From NCBI GenBank assembly GCA_902582355.1, contig CACHRR010000001.1:106236-170235 (forward strand): a stretch of DNA of 64,000 bases, read 5' to 3'. This stretch comes from an uncultured SAR86 cluster bacterium. GTDB lineage: Bacteria; Pseudomonadota; Gammaproteobacteria; Magnimaribacterales; D2472. This document shows, one piece after another, positions 18,211 through 27,976 of this stretch. Numbering within the stretch: position 1 is the first letter of the stretch; each line of letters opens with the position of its first letter. Both the position numbers and the translations under genes were made by a program. Under the pieces are notes generated by a model that was not told the DNA's origin, made no database searches, and saw only the letters and a list, made by a program, of their open reading frames with translations.

Positions 18211-18986
18211 AAATTCATCCAACTGCAATTGTTCATGAGAAATCTCAAATACATGAGTCTGTTGAAATAGGACCATTTTGCATTATTAACGAAGATATTG
18301 AGATTAAAAAAGGAACAAAATTATTAAGTCATATTGTTCTTAGGGGCCCGACAATAATTGGCGAGGATAATATTTTTTATCAATTTTCTACTATAGGAGA
18401 GGATACCCCTGATAAAAAATTTAAAGGCGAAAAGACAAAACTTGAAATAGGAGATAGAAATATTTTTAGAGAAGGTGTTACCATTCATAGAGGCACTGTC
18501 CAAGACAAAAGCATAACCTCTATTGGATCTGATAATCTTTTGATGGCGTATTCGCATGTTGCTCATGACTGTGTTGTTGGAGATGGAAATGTTTTTGCAA
18601 ATAATGCTGGTATAGCAGGGCATGTTAATGTCGGCAATAACATTACAATAGGAGCTCTAAGCACGATTCATCAGTTTTGTAACATAGGTGATTATTCATT
18701 TATTGGCATGAATACATCAATTAATATGGACATTCCGGCATTTGTTAAAGTTGCTGCTGATCCGGCAAGAATAATTGGGCTTAATACAGTTGGTATGAGT
18801 AGAAATGATATTAGCTCTGAATCTATATCCCTAATTAAAAAAGCTTATAAGCTTGTTTACAGAAAGGGTTTAAAAATTGATGAAGCAATTAAAAAATCAA
18901 AGGAACTCAACAAAGACCAGAATGACTCTTTTTTAGATATATTTATAAAATCTTTAGAGATATCTGAAAGAGGAATTTTAAGATAA
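18207..18986 (+). CDS. lpxA: UDP-N-acetylglucosamine O-acyltransferase
   Basis: First step of lipid A synthesis. Left-handed beta-helix built of hexapeptide repeats from residue 1 (IHPTAIVHEKSQIHESVEIGPF). The catalytic His is in LLMAYSHVAHDCVVG, and the substrate-contacting REGVTIHRGT is present. The C-terminal helical domain starts near residue 190. 259 aa (E. coli 262). It overlaps fabZ by 4 nt and directly abuts lpxB. Confidence 0.98.
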   Translation: MKIHPTAIVHEKSQIHESVEIGPFCIINEDIEIKKGTKLLSHIVLRGPTIIGEDNIFYQFSTIGEDTPDKKFKGEKTKLEIGDRNIFREGVTIHRGTVQDKSITSIGSDNLLMAYSHVAHDCVVGDGNVFANNAGIAGHVNVGNNITIGALSTIHQFCNIGDYSFIGMNTSINMDIPAFVKVAADPARIIGLNTVGMSRNDISSESISLIKKAYKLVYRKGLKIDEAIKKSKELNKDQNDSFLDIFIKSLEISERGILR

Positions 18987-20108
18987 GTGTCTAAGAAGAA
19001 TGTTCTAAACATTGGCATAGTTTGTGGGGAGCATTCTGGTGACAGAATTGGCGCAGGCCTAATAGAAGAGCTAAAAAAAAATTATAATGTAAATTTATAC
19101 GGTGTAGGTGGGCCAAAATTAGAAAAATTAGGTCTCAAATCTTCTTTTCATTATTCAGAAATAAATATAATGGGCCTTTTAGATCCATTATTAAATATCT
19201 TTAAGCTTACAAGACTGAGAAAAAATTTAATTAATCTTTTTATTAAAAATAATATTAATTTATTTATAGGCATTGATTCACCAGACTTTAATATTGGAAT
19301 CCACAAAGCATTAAAAAAGAAATGTTTAAATAAAAATATTCAAGTTGTAAGTCCCTCTGTTTGGGGTTGGCGGCAAGGAAGAGTTAAATCAATCCAAGCA
19401 TATATTGATTTGACATTGTGTTTATTTAATTTTGAGCATAATTTTTACAAAAAAGTTGGACATAATAGCTTTCATCTTGGACACCCTTTTTTTAATTTAA
19501 ATAAAGAAAATAAGGAAAAAATTTTTAAAAAGTATAACTTAAATAGCTCAAAAAAATTCTTATCTGTTCTTCCTGGTAGTAGAAAATCTGAAGTTATCAA
19601 TATGATGCCGGTATATGCAGACTTTATTAAAAAACATTATGAAAGATTTAGAGATTATTTTTATTTAATACCCGTTGCTGATAAAAAATTGTTACCTATT
19701 ATAAACAAATATTTTGATGGAGAAGATCTCCCAATTATGATTGCTGAACAATCCATGAAAAATTTTTTATCTATCTCAAGTCTCTCAATTGTCACATCAG
19801 GAACTGCAACACTTGAAGCTTCCATATTAGAGTCTCCCCCAATTATTTGTTACAAAACAAACACTTTCAATTATTCAATAATTTCAAGAATGCTAAAGAT
19901 TGACAACGTTGGACTTCCGAATTTATTGCTTGGTAAAAGATATTATATTGAACTTATTCAAAATGAGTGTAATGTTGAAAATTTAATTGACGCAGTAAAA
20001 GCAACTGAAGATTTAATTCCAAATAGCTCAGAATATGCTTCAGTGATAAGAGAATTATTAAAAGGAAATGGATATTCAGAAGCAATAAAAGCCATTGAAG
20101 CCCTTTGA
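18987..20108 (+). CDS. lpxB: Lipid-A-disaccharide synthase
   Basis: Glycosyltransferase (GT19) joining UDP-2,3-diacylglucosamine and lipid X. Family motifs: GIVCGEHSGDRIGAGLIEEL at the N-terminus, FIGIDSPDFNIG, SPSVWGWRQGR, and the nucleotide-sugar site LPGSRKSEV plus SGTATLEASI. 373 aa (E. coli 382). GTG start immediately after the lpxA TAA. The next step backwards, LpxH/LpxI, is not encoded here. Its stop overlaps the rnhB TTG by 4 nt. Confidence 0.98.
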   Translation: MSKKNVLNIGIVCGEHSGDRIGAGLIEELKKNYNVNLYGVGGPKLEKLGLKSSFHYSEINIMGLLDPLLNIFKLTRLRKNLINLFIKNNINLFIGIDSPDFNIGIHKALKKKCLNKNIQVVSPSVWGWRQGRVKSIQAYIDLTLCLFNFEHNFYKKVGHNSFHLGHPFFNLNKENKEKIFKKYNLNSSKKFLSVLPGSRKSEVINMMPVYADFIKKHYERFRDYFYLIPVADKKLLPIINKYFDGEDLPIMIAEQSMKNFLSISSLSIVTSGTATLEASILESPPIICYKTNTFNYSIISRMLKIDNVGLPNLLLGKRYYIELIQNECNVENLIDAVKATEDLIPNSSEYASVIRELLKGNGYSEAIKAIEAL

Positions 20109-20659
20109 AAAAAAATCTCATTGCAGGTACTGATGAAGTTGGAAGAGGTTGTCTAGCAGGGCCTGTTGTTGCTGCTGCAGTAATCTTAAAAAATAAAGTA
20201 GACAATCTAGATGATTCAAAAAAATTATCTACTAAAAAAAGAGATTTATTATCAAAAAAAATTCTTGAGAATTCTTGCTATGGGTTTGGGATAGTTTCGA
20301 ATAATGAAATTGATAAAATTAATATTCTTAATGCTTCTTTATTGGCAATGAAAAGAGCTATACTAAACTTACCAATAAAACCTGCTTTGGTTTTAGTCGA
20401 TGGCATATATAAACCATATTTAAATATTCCAATGAAGACTATTATTGGAGGTGATTCTATTGAGGATGCAATTAGTGCAGCCTCTATAATTGCCAAAGTT
20501 TACAGAGATGGCCTAATGATTGAATACGACAAAAAATATCCTGAATATAATTTTAAAAAAAACAAAGGATATGGAACTAAAGAGCATTTTTTTGCAATTC
20601 AACAACAGGGAATTTGCACAATTCATAGAAAATCTTTCAAGGGCGTTTTAAATAAATGA
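20105..20659 (+). CDS. rnhB: Ribonuclease HII
   Basis: Removes misincorporated ribonucleotides and RNA from RNA:DNA hybrids. The signature GTDEVGRGCLAGPVVAAAV near residue 8 holds two of the catalytic acids; VLVDGIYKP and GGDSIEDAISAASIIAKV supply the others. 184 aa. The TTG start at 20105 overlaps the lpxB stop (TTGA) and leaves only six residues before the motif, as in other RNase HII proteins. Its own stop overlaps the dnaE ATG by 4 nt. Confidence 0.97.
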   Translation: MKKNLIAGTDEVGRGCLAGPVVAAAVILKNKVDNLDDSKKLSTKKRDLLSKKILENSCYGFGIVSNNEIDKINILNASLLAMKRAILNLPIKPALVLVDGIYKPYLNIPMKTIIGGDSIEDAISAASIIAKVYRDGLMIEYDKKYPEYNFKKNKGYGTKEHFFAIQQQGICTIHRKSFKGVLNK

Positions 20660-23600
20660 CTCAGTTATTTTCACATCTCAGAGTATCATCTGAGTACAGT
20701 ATCTCTCAAGGACTCCTTACAGTTGATCAAATAGTAGATAATGCAATTCGTAATTCTGTGCCTTCTGTTGCACTAACAGACAAATCAAATATGTTTGGAC
20801 TTGTAAAGTTTTTTAATAAATGTGAGTCAGCTGGTATTAAACCGATATCTGGATCTTCAATTAGACTAATTTTTGATGATGATGATACTTCATACGAATT
20901 ACTTTGTTTGGCAAAAACTAACAATGGTCATAAAAATTTAATGAAGATAATTTCAAATGCACACAAAAATAGTTCATTCAATTTTCCAATTATAAAATTT
21001 AATGACTTAATAGAATTAAAAGACGATATTATTGTGATTTCAGGTGGCAAGGACAGTCATATATTTGAATATCTGAAATCAAATAATACCTCAGATGCAT
21101 CTAAAAGAATTGATGATTTTAGAAAAAGTTTTGGTGATGATTTTGTTCTTGATGTTCAACTAACAAATAGAATTGATGAAATAGAGTATTTAAAAAACGT
21201 TTTACCTATTGCAAAAGATAAGGGCATTCCATTAATAGCAACTAATGATGTTTTATTTGAAGAACAAGATGATTTTGAAATTCATGAAACAAAGGTATGT
21301 ATAAATACTGGAAAAACCCTCAATGATCCAAATAGAGAGAGAATATTTTCTGAACATCAGTACTTTAAATCTCCTATGGAGATGGCGGAACTTTTTAAAG
21401 ATTATGAGTCATTTATTGATAATACAAATGAGATATCAAGAAAATGTAATGTCTCTCTTGATACGAAAGGTTATTATCTACCTGAATATCCTGTTCCAAA
21501 AAAACATGATTTTGATTCATTCTTAAAAGAAGTTTCAACCCAAAGGCTCGAATCATATATTAAAGACTTTGATAGTGGAAAAAATAGTGAATATATAGAT
21601 AGACTGAATTATGAATTAGAACAAATTAAAACTATGGGATTCTCAAGTTACTTTCTTATTGTTTATGATTTTATAGAGTGGTCAAAAAATAACGATGTGC
21701 CTGTTGGTCCAGGTCGTGGGTCAGGAGCAGGTTCATTAGTTGCTTTTGCTTTAGGAATTACTACTTTAGATCCAATTCTACATGGCCTCTTATTTGAAAG
21801 ATTCCTTAATCCTGAAAGACTTTCTATGCCTGACTTTGATGTAGATTTTTGCATGGAAAAAAGAGATATGGTAATAGATTATGTTAGTAAAAAATATGGT
21901 TCTGAATCAGTATCACAGATTGCAACTTTCGGAACGATGGCTGCTAGAGCAGTTGTAAGAGACGTTGCAAGAGCAATGGGAAAACCTTATGCGTTAGGAG
22001 ACAGAATATCCAAAATGATTCCTTTTGCACCTGGGATGACTCTAGACAAAGCTCAGGAAGAACAACCAATTTTTGCTCAAAGTATCAAAAATGATACAGA
22101 GGTTAGAGAAATAGTTGATTTATCCTACAGGCTTGAAGGTATTGCTAGAAATGTTGGAAAACATGCTGGTGGCGTAGTAATTGCACCTGGAAGCATATCA
22201 GATTTTTGTCCAGTATATGTTGATCGTCAATCTGACTCAGTTATGACTCAGTATGATAAAGATGATGTTGAAAAAATTGGTCTTGTTAAATTTGACTTCC
22301 TTGGATTAAGAACATTAACAGTTATTGATAGAGCAGTTAAATCTATTAACAAGAATTTAGATGAATCAAAAAAAGTTGATTTAAATAATATCCCGCTTAA
22401 TGATGAAAATGTATTTAAGTTGCTTTCTTCTGGAAAAACAATGGCTGTATTTCAGCTTGAATCATCTGGAATGAGAGATTTAATAAAAAGGCTCAAACCA
22501 ACGAAATTTGAAGAAATAACTGCTCTGCTAGCGTTATATAGACCTGGACCATTAAACTCAGGAATGCATGACGAATTTGTTGATAGAAAGCATGGTAAGA
22601 GTCCAGTCACATATCCTCATCACTTGCTTGAAAAGGTTTTGGAAGAAACATATGGTGTCATTGTTTATCAAGAGCAAGTTATGGAAGCTGCTCGAGTTTT
22701 AGCAGGTTTCTCACTCGGCCAAGCTGACATCTTAAGAAGGGCAATGGGTAAAAAGAAAAAAGAGGAAATGGAAGAGCAACGCGAAATATTTGTTAAAGGA
22801 TGCCTCAAAAATGATATAAAAGAAAAAAATGCAGAACATATATTTGATTTAATTAATCAGTTTGCAGAATATGGATTCAATAAATCTCACTCAGCAGCAT
22901 ATGCGTTAATTTCATATCAAACAGCATATTTAAAAACATATTATCCTGATCATTTTATGGCAGCTGTTCTATCTTCTGAGCTTGGAAATACTGACAAAAT
23001 TTACGCATTAACTCAAGAATGTTCAAGAATGGGTATAGAAGTCTTAAAACCAAATGTTCAAACAAGTAATAAAAAATTTGAAGTAAATATTGGATCTAAA
23101 ATCGAATATGGATTGGGCGCTATCAAAGGTGTTGCTGATGCATTTATTGATCATCTTTGTTCGAAGAGAGAAACAACTCATTTTAGAGACCTATGGGACT
23201 TTTCCAAAAAAATTGATATAAGATTGGGAGGAAAAAAATCATTAGAGGCCTTATCTCAATCAGGAGCTTTTGATTCTTTAGCCCCAACTAGAAGTGTCGC
23301 AATTGAATGTACTAAAGATATGTTAAATGATGGGAAGCAACTAAATGGAAATTCAAACTTAAAAAGTGGTGATCTTTTTTCTGAAATGGAAGAAAGTTTT
23401 GATCCTTATGAAAAATATAAAAATATTCATGAGCTTACATTAAGTGAAAAGCTTGAATTTGAGAAAAAATCTCTTGGATACTATCTTTCAGGACATCCGG
23501 TCTTAGCAATTGAGAATAAAATAAAGAAAATAAGATCTAAGACAATAAACAAATTAAACAATGAAACAAAAAGAGCTTCTCTTGTATGTCTAATTAATAG

Positions 23601-24096
23601 TGTGAGACAGATAAAAGATAGAAGTGGTAAACCACTTACTTTTATTAATTTTGATGATGGAACTGGTACCATGGATGGAATTATCGCAAGTGATGTGCTT
23701 GAAAATTGCCATAGTTTCTTAAAAGAGGGTGAAATATTAAATTTAAAAGGTACTGTTGAAGTTGATGACTATAGAACTAATGATCTAGGGTCTCTAATGT
23801 TCAGAATGCGTGTTAAAGAGATCAGTTTGCTAGATACTGAATTAGACAAAAAAGTTAATGAAGTTTTAATTAATATAGTAGATTCACAAGCAATTTCACT
23901 TCAAGAGTTTTCAAGACTTCTAGACACCATAGATAAGAGTTTTTGGGAAAATGGAAATTGTAGATTGAATGTAAAAGTAAGTTCAAATCAATCTGAAGCA
24001 GTAGTAGACATTGGAGATAATTTCAAATTTAATCCTACGCTAGAAAATTTATTTTACCTTGAAGATATTTTTGGTAAAAATATTTTAGAGATATAA
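20656..24096 (+). CDS. dnaE: DNA polymerase III alpha subunit
   Basis: Replicative polymerase. The PHP domain (about 1-240) starts with FSHLRVSSEYSISQG. The palm carries PDFDVDFCMEKRD (Asp393 and Asp395 as metal ligands), preceded by GPGRGSGAGSLVA. The fingers include GKHAGGVVIAPG and YQEQVMEAARVLAGFS. An OB domain and the C-terminal tau-binding region follow. 1146 aa (E. coli 1160), DnaE1 type. It overlaps rnhB by 4 nt. accA, which follows dnaE in E. coli and Pseudomonas, is missing; tilS starts after 3 bases. Confidence 0.99.
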   Translation: MTQLFSHLRVSSEYSISQGLLTVDQIVDNAIRNSVPSVALTDKSNMFGLVKFFNKCESAGIKPISGSSIRLIFDDDDTSYELLCLAKTNNGHKNLMKIISNAHKNSSFNFPIIKFNDLIELKDDIIVISGGKDSHIFEYLKSNNTSDASKRIDDFRKSFGDDFVLDVQLTNRIDEIEYLKNVLPIAKDKGIPLIATNDVLFEEQDDFEIHETKVCINTGKTLNDPNRERIFSEHQYFKSPMEMAELFKDYESFIDNTNEISRKCNVSLDTKGYYLPEYPVPKKHDFDSFLKEVSTQRLESYIKDFDSGKNSEYIDRLNYELEQIKTMGFSSYFLIVYDFIEWSKNNDVPVGPGRGSGAGSLVAFALGITTLDPILHGLLFERFLNPERLSMPDFDVDFCMEKRDMVIDYVSKKYGSESVSQIATFGTMAARAVVRDVARAMGKPYALGDRISKMIPFAPGMTLDKAQEEQPIFAQSIKNDTEVREIVDLSYRLEGIARNVGKHAGGVVIAPGSISDFCPVYVDRQSDSVMTQYDKDDVEKIGLVKFDFLGLRTLTVIDRAVKSINKNLDESKKVDLNNIPLNDENVFKLLSSGKTMAVFQLESSGMRDLIKRLKPTKFEEITALLALYRPGPLNSGMHDEFVDRKHGKSPVTYPHHLLEKVLEETYGVIVYQEQVMEAARVLAGFSLGQADILRRAMGKKKKEEMEEQREIFVKGCLKNDIKEKNAEHIFDLINQFAEYGFNKSHSAAYALISYQTAYLKTYYPDHFMAAVLSSELGNTDKIYALTQECSRMGIEVLKPNVQTSNKKFEVNIGSKIEYGLGAIKGVADAFIDHLCSKRETTHFRDLWDFSKKIDIRLGGKKSLEALSQSGAFDSLAPTRSVAIECTKDMLNDGKQLNGNSNLKSGDLFSEMEESFDPYEKYKNIHELTLSEKLEFEKKSLGYYLSGHPVLAIENKIKKIRSKTINKLNNETKRASLVCLINSVRQIKDRSGKPLTFINFDDGTGTMDGIIASDVLENCHSFLKEGEILNLKGTVEVDDYRTNDLGSLMFRMRVKEISLLDTELDKKVNEVLINIVDSQAISLQEFSRLLDTIDKSFWENGNCRLNVKVSSNQSEAVVDIGDNFKFNPTLENLFYLEDIFGKNILEI

Positions 24097-24099
24097 GAG

Positions 24100-25056
24100 T
24101 TGTTAACATTAGACTTAATTAAAGAAAATCTGAATCTACAAAATCACCTTTACGTAGCTTACAGCGGCGGGCCGGATTCATCTGTATTACTCGATCTTTG
24201 TGTAAAATTAAGGGAAATAAGCAACATCAACCTGTCTGCAATTCACGTAAACCATAATCTATCTAAAAAAAGTATTGATTGGGAAAATCATTGTGTTAAT
24301 GAGTGCAAAAAATTAAATGTAAATTTAATTATTGAATCAGTCCAAATAAATTCTGATGGCGGGGGGCTGGAGTCTGCAGCAAGACAAGCCAGATATAAGA
24401 TTTTTGAAAATATTCTAAAAGAAAATGAACAAATTGTTCTTGGGCATCATAGTGATGATGTTGCTGAAACCATTTTTATGAGAATTTTAAGGGGTACCGG
24501 CTTAGATGGTATTGAGGGTCCTGCTCACAAAAGAGATATTGGACAAGGAGAACTCGTAAGACCTTTAATAAAAGTTCCTAAGGCAGAGATTATGAACTAT
24601 TTAATAGATAACAAATTAAATTTTATTGAAGATGATACAAATGAGGATATAAAATTTGATAGAAATTTTCTTAGGCGTAAAATATTTCCATTGCTCGAAG
24701 ATAGATGGAAAGATTTTCCTAAAAGAATAAATTCATTGTCTTCAATTTCAAAAGATAGAAACGAAAATTACAAAAATTTAGTTAATGAAAAATTTGAACA
24801 ATTAATTGGGAGTAAAATTTTTCTTAAGGATCTAAAAAAAATTCCTAAATCTCTGGCTAGCGATGTTATAAGATATTCTATAAAAGAATGTAATTTAGCT
24901 ATACCTAACAGTAAAATAATGGAAGAAATATATAAAACTTTTGTTGTCTCAAGACCAGGACCAAAGTCCTGTGTAACTTGGTCTAGAGCCGATAAAGAAG
25001 ATTCTTCTGGCATGATCAAATATAAAGAAGGCTACTTAATTATTTCTAAGAGATAA
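24100..25056 (+). CDS. tilS: tRNA(Ile)-lysidine synthase TilS (short form)
   Basis: Modifies C34 of the CAU-anticodon tRNA-Ile to lysidine so that it reads AUA codons. The N-type ATP pyrophosphatase PP-loop SGGPDSSVLLDL lies near residue 21; AARQARYKIF, LGHHSDDVAETIFMRILRGTG and RNFLRRKIFP are family hallmarks. 318 aa against 432 in E. coli: the catalytic domain and part of the linker domain are present, while the C-terminal TilS_C domain is largely absent. TTG start, 3 bases after dnaE. Shortened TilS proteins of this size are known in other bacteria (for example Aquifex). Confidence 0.94.
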   Translation: MLTLDLIKENLNLQNHLYVAYSGGPDSSVLLDLCVKLREISNINLSAIHVNHNLSKKSIDWENHCVNECKKLNVNLIIESVQINSDGGGLESAARQARYKIFENILKENEQIVLGHHSDDVAETIFMRILRGTGLDGIEGPAHKRDIGQGELVRPLIKVPKAEIMNYLIDNKLNFIEDDTNEDIKFDRNFLRRKIFPLLEDRWKDFPKRINSLSSISKDRNENYKNLVNEKFEQLIGSKIFLKDLKKIPKSLASDVIRYSIKECNLAIPNSKIMEEIYKTFVVSRPGPKSCVTWSRADKEDSSGMIKYKEGYLIISKR

Positions 25057-25069
25057 AAGGAGATTTAAA

Positions 25070-25843
25070 ATGGATCTAGAAACAATAAATGTAGAAAAAA
25101 TTGAAAAAGTTGCAATTATTAAATTGAATAGGCCTGAACTGTTAAATGCCGTTAATGAGCAGCTTGTTTGGGATTTTCAAAAAGCTACAGAAAGTGTCAA
25201 AAATGATGAATATATTAGAGTTGTAATTATTACTGGATCGGGAAGAGGATTTTCAGCGGGTGCTGATCTTAGCGAAAGAAAGGCAAGTTGGAAAGGTTCT
25301 AAAGATGCTCTTATGAGGGGATATAAACCCTTTTTTGAAAATATAACAAGTATGCCTAAACCAGTTATTGGAGCTATAGCAGGGCCAGCAGCAGGCATTG
25401 GTGCTGCTATAGCTATGTCTTGCGATCTAAGAGTTATGTCTGATGATAGCTATATTCTGTCAGTATTTAGTAATATTGCTTTGGTGCCAGATGGCGGGCT
25501 TTCATGGTATCTTCCTAAATTTATGGGTTTTGCAAAAGCATATGAGCATGCCATTGAAGCAAAAAAAATATCAGCCCAAGATTGTTTAAAATATGGAATA
25601 GCAAATAAGGTAGTGTCAAGAGACATGCTTGAAACAATTACTTTAGAATGGGCGCATAAACTTTCCAAGAGATCATCACAATCTTTGAATCATACAAAAA
25701 GATTGATGAGAGAGTCTCTAGAAGTCGGTTATTGGAACACCTTCAAAAATGAAGCAGAAATTCAAAATGAATTAACAGTTAGCGACCAAAATAAAGAAGC
25801 CGTAAAAGCATTTCTTGAAAAGAGAGAACCTAACTTCGATTAG
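25070..25843 (+). CDS. Enoyl-CoA hydratase/isomerase family protein (PaaG-like)
   Basis: Crotonase-fold CoA enzyme, 257 aa. Oxyanion-hole segments GRGFSAGADLSER and AGPAAGIGAAIAMSCDL are present. The two glutamates of true enoyl-CoA hydratases are not: the first position is Ala in GIGAAIAM. Asp141 in ALVPDGGLSWYLP is kept instead, the pattern of PaaG-type isomerases, which use an Asp. A hydratase label would therefore be too specific; an isomerase-like or other crotonase reaction is more likely. A strong Shine-Dalgarno (AAAGGAG) and a 13-base gap from tilS suggest its own translation control. Its stop overlaps the leuA stop on the other strand. Confidence 0.85.
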   Translation: MDLETINVEKIEKVAIIKLNRPELLNAVNEQLVWDFQKATESVKNDEYIRVVIITGSGRGFSAGADLSERKASWKGSKDALMRGYKPFFENITSMPKPVIGAIAGPAAGIGAAIAMSCDLRVMSDDSYILSVFSNIALVPDGGLSWYLPKFMGFAKAYEHAIEAKKISAQDCLKYGIANKVVSRDMLETITLEWAHKLSKRSSQSLNHTKRLMRESLEVGYWNTFKNEAEIQNELTVSDQNKEAVKAFLEKREPNFD

Positions 25844-27498
25844 CTTTCTAATAACTTACTAAGTCCAACAATAATTGCATCAAATGATGCTCTAGTAGTG
25901 TTTGGATGTATGCCAACTCCCCAAAATGTTTTTCCATCCTTCTCAAGTTCTATATATGCTGCTGCTTTTGCATCAGACCCAGAGGAGATAGCTGTTTGAT
26001 GATAATCAGCAACTTTTATTTCAACTCCAATTCTTTCTGAAAGACCATTCACAAATGAGTCAATTGGACCATTTCCCGAGCCCTGTATTGTTGTTTCCTC
26101 ATTATTCATATTCATTGTGAGTTCTAATTTATGAAGATCGTCTTTAGATGATGATGAGTGTTTTATGTACGAGTAATTATTAATAGGTCGAAGATATTTT
26201 TTTTCAAAAATATCCCATATTTGAGAGCTACTAATCTCTTTACCAGTATCATCTGCTAACTTTTGAATTCTTTGACTTAGGCTAATCTGAAGTCTTCTTG
26301 GTAAAGAGACCCCATGATCTTTTTCTAATAAAAATGCAACTCCTCCTTTACCAGACTGAGAATTAATTCTTACAACTGCTTCGTAATTTCTTCCTAGATC
26401 AGCTGGATCGATTGGAAGATAGGGCACTTCCCACTTTGGATAATTAGATTTTTTAATAGCTTGAAAACCTTTTTTAATTGCATCTTGGTGAGAGCCTGAA
26501 AAGGCTGTAAAAACAAGATCTCCTGCATAAGGATGTCTTGGATGAACTGGCAGTTGATTACAGTACTCCACCTCTCTCATAACAGAATTGATATTAGAAA
26601 AATCTAAATTTGGTTCAACACCTTGAGTGAGCATATTTAAAGCAATTGTTACTATATCAACATTACCAGTTCTCTCCCCATTTCCAAATAATGTTCCTTC
26701 TACTCTATCAGCACCAGCCATGATTCCAAACTCAGAAGCTGCAACAGCTGTGCCTCTATCATTGTGAGGATGCAAGCTAAGGCATATTTCATTTCTATTT
26801 TTTAAATTTTTGCTCATCCATTCAATTTGATCGCCATAAATGTTTGGAGTTGACATTTCTACAGTAGCAGGAAGATTTATAATAATTTTGTTTTTTGAGA
26901 CAGGCTTTAGAATTTCTACAACGTCGTCACAAACTTCTCTTGCATATTCTAGTTCTGTCCCTGTAAAACTTTCTGGAGAATATTCAAATGTCCATTCAGT
27001 GTTGGAATTTTCAAGCGCCAATTTTTTAATTAACTCAGCGGCATCAGTTGCTATTTTTTTAACACCATCCTTGTCTTGATTAAAAACAACTTTTCTTTGA
27101 AGTGTAGAAGTTGAATTGTAAAAATGAATAATTCCTTTAGATGCTCCTTTAAGTGATTGAAATGTTTTAATTATTAATTCTTCTCGAGCTTGAGTAAGGA
27201 CCTGAATATTTACATCTGAAGGAATTTTTTTATTTTCAATAAGATCTCTTACAAAATCATAGTCAGTTTTTGAGGCTGATGGGAAACCTACCTCGATCTC
27301 TTTGAAGCCAAGCTTACACAATAAGCTAAACATTTTATTCTTTCTCTCAGAGCCCATTGGTTCAATAAGAGCTTGATTGCCATCTCTAAGATCTACAGAG
27401 CACCATATAGGGGCTTCTTTTATCGTGTTGCTTGGCCATTCACGATTAACCAAATCAACTGGCTTATAAGCTGAGTATTTATCTGTTGGGTTATCCAT
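25840..27498 (-). CDS. leuA: 2-isopropylmalate synthase
   Basis: First committed step of leucine synthesis, condensing acetyl-CoA with 2-oxoisovalerate. HMGL-like TIM barrel with catalytic APIWCSVDLRDGNQALIEPM near residue 30 and metal ligands in SLHPHNDRGTA, then the C-terminal LeuA allosteric dimer domain (GNGPIDSFVNGLSERIG onward). At 552 aa with an N-terminal YKPVDLVNREWPSNTI it is the longer LeuA type found in Pseudomonas and actinobacteria, not the 523-aa E. coli type. Monocistronic: it converges on the crotonase gene with a 4-nt stop overlap and is divergent from holD. No leader-peptide attenuator is visible in the 22 bp upstream. Confidence 0.97.
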   Translation of the reverse strand: MDNPTDKYSAYKPVDLVNREWPSNTIKEAPIWCSVDLRDGNQALIEPMGSERKNKMFSLLCKLGFKEIEVGFPSASKTDYDFVRDLIENKKIPSDVNIQVLTQAREELIIKTFQSLKGASKGIIHFYNSTSTLQRKVVFNQDKDGVKKIATDAAELIKKLALENSNTEWTFEYSPESFTGTELEYAREVCDDVVEILKPVSKNKIIINLPATVEMSTPNIYGDQIEWMSKNLKNRNEICLSLHPHNDRGTAVAASEFGIMAGADRVEGTLFGNGERTGNVDIVTIALNMLTQGVEPNLDFSNINSVMREVEYCNQLPVHPRHPYAGDLVFTAFSGSHQDAIKKGFQAIKKSNYPKWEVPYLPIDPADLGRNYEAVVRINSQSGKGGVAFLLEKDHGVSLPRRLQISLSQRIQKLADDTGKEISSSQIWDIFEKKYLRPINNYSYIKHSSSSKDDLHKLELTMNMNNEETTIQGSGNGPIDSFVNGLSERIGVEIKVADYHQTAISSGSDAKAAAYIELEKDGKTFWGVGIHPNTTRASFDAIIVGLSKLLES

Positions 27499-27520
27499 TC
27501 TCTATAAAGTTAATGTTATT

Positions 27521-27970
27521 ATGTTATTTATGCTCACTCCAGAAATCAAAACTAATCTTATCTTAAAAGAGATCGGTATCAAAAGATATTCATTAAGATC
27601 AAGTAATAATCAATCTCATAAAAAAAGCTTACATTTCTATAAAAAGGGGCACATTCTAGCATTACTTGATAAACCTTACGAAAATTTTGTTAGAGAACAA
27701 CAAGACTTATTGATTGCAATATTCAGCTCAACAAAAATTGATAATGGCGAGGAAGTTTTTAAAACAATTAGATATTCTTCAAACAATGATTTAAGAAATG
27801 AATTTGAAGAAATGAGTGATCTAAAAATGATAATTATTTTTGGAAATATCTCTTGTGATTTTGATTTCAAAAATGAACAAATAATAGCTCCCAAATTAAG
27901 TTTATTACTTGCTAATAAAGATTCAAAAAAGGAGCTTTGGCTTCAAATCAAACAAAAATTGAATATATAG
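27521..27970 (+). CDS. holD: DNA polymerase III psi subunit HolD-like
   Basis: Recognised by weak but collinear similarity to E. coli HolD: LILKEIGIKRYSLRSS corresponds to its LQQLGITQWSLRRP, and IIAPKLSLLLANKDSKKELWLQI to its VASPALTDLRANPTARAALWQQI. The position directly before rimI is the E. coli arrangement. Psi links the clamp-loader (DnaX) to chi (HolC) and through it to SSB. No holC is found at its usual pepA-valS position in this window. The product is 149 aa from the ATG at 27521; the ATG at 27530 (146 aa) aligns better with the HolD N-terminus and may be the true start. Confidence 0.72.
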   Translation: MLFMLTPEIKTNLILKEIGIKRYSLRSSNNQSHKKSLHFYKKGHILALLDKPYENFVREQQDLLIAIFSSTKIDNGEEVFKTIRYSSNNDLRNEFEEMSDLKMIIIFGNISCDFDFKNEQIIAPKLSLLLANKDSKKELWLQIKQKLNI

Positions 27971-27976
27971 TTAATT

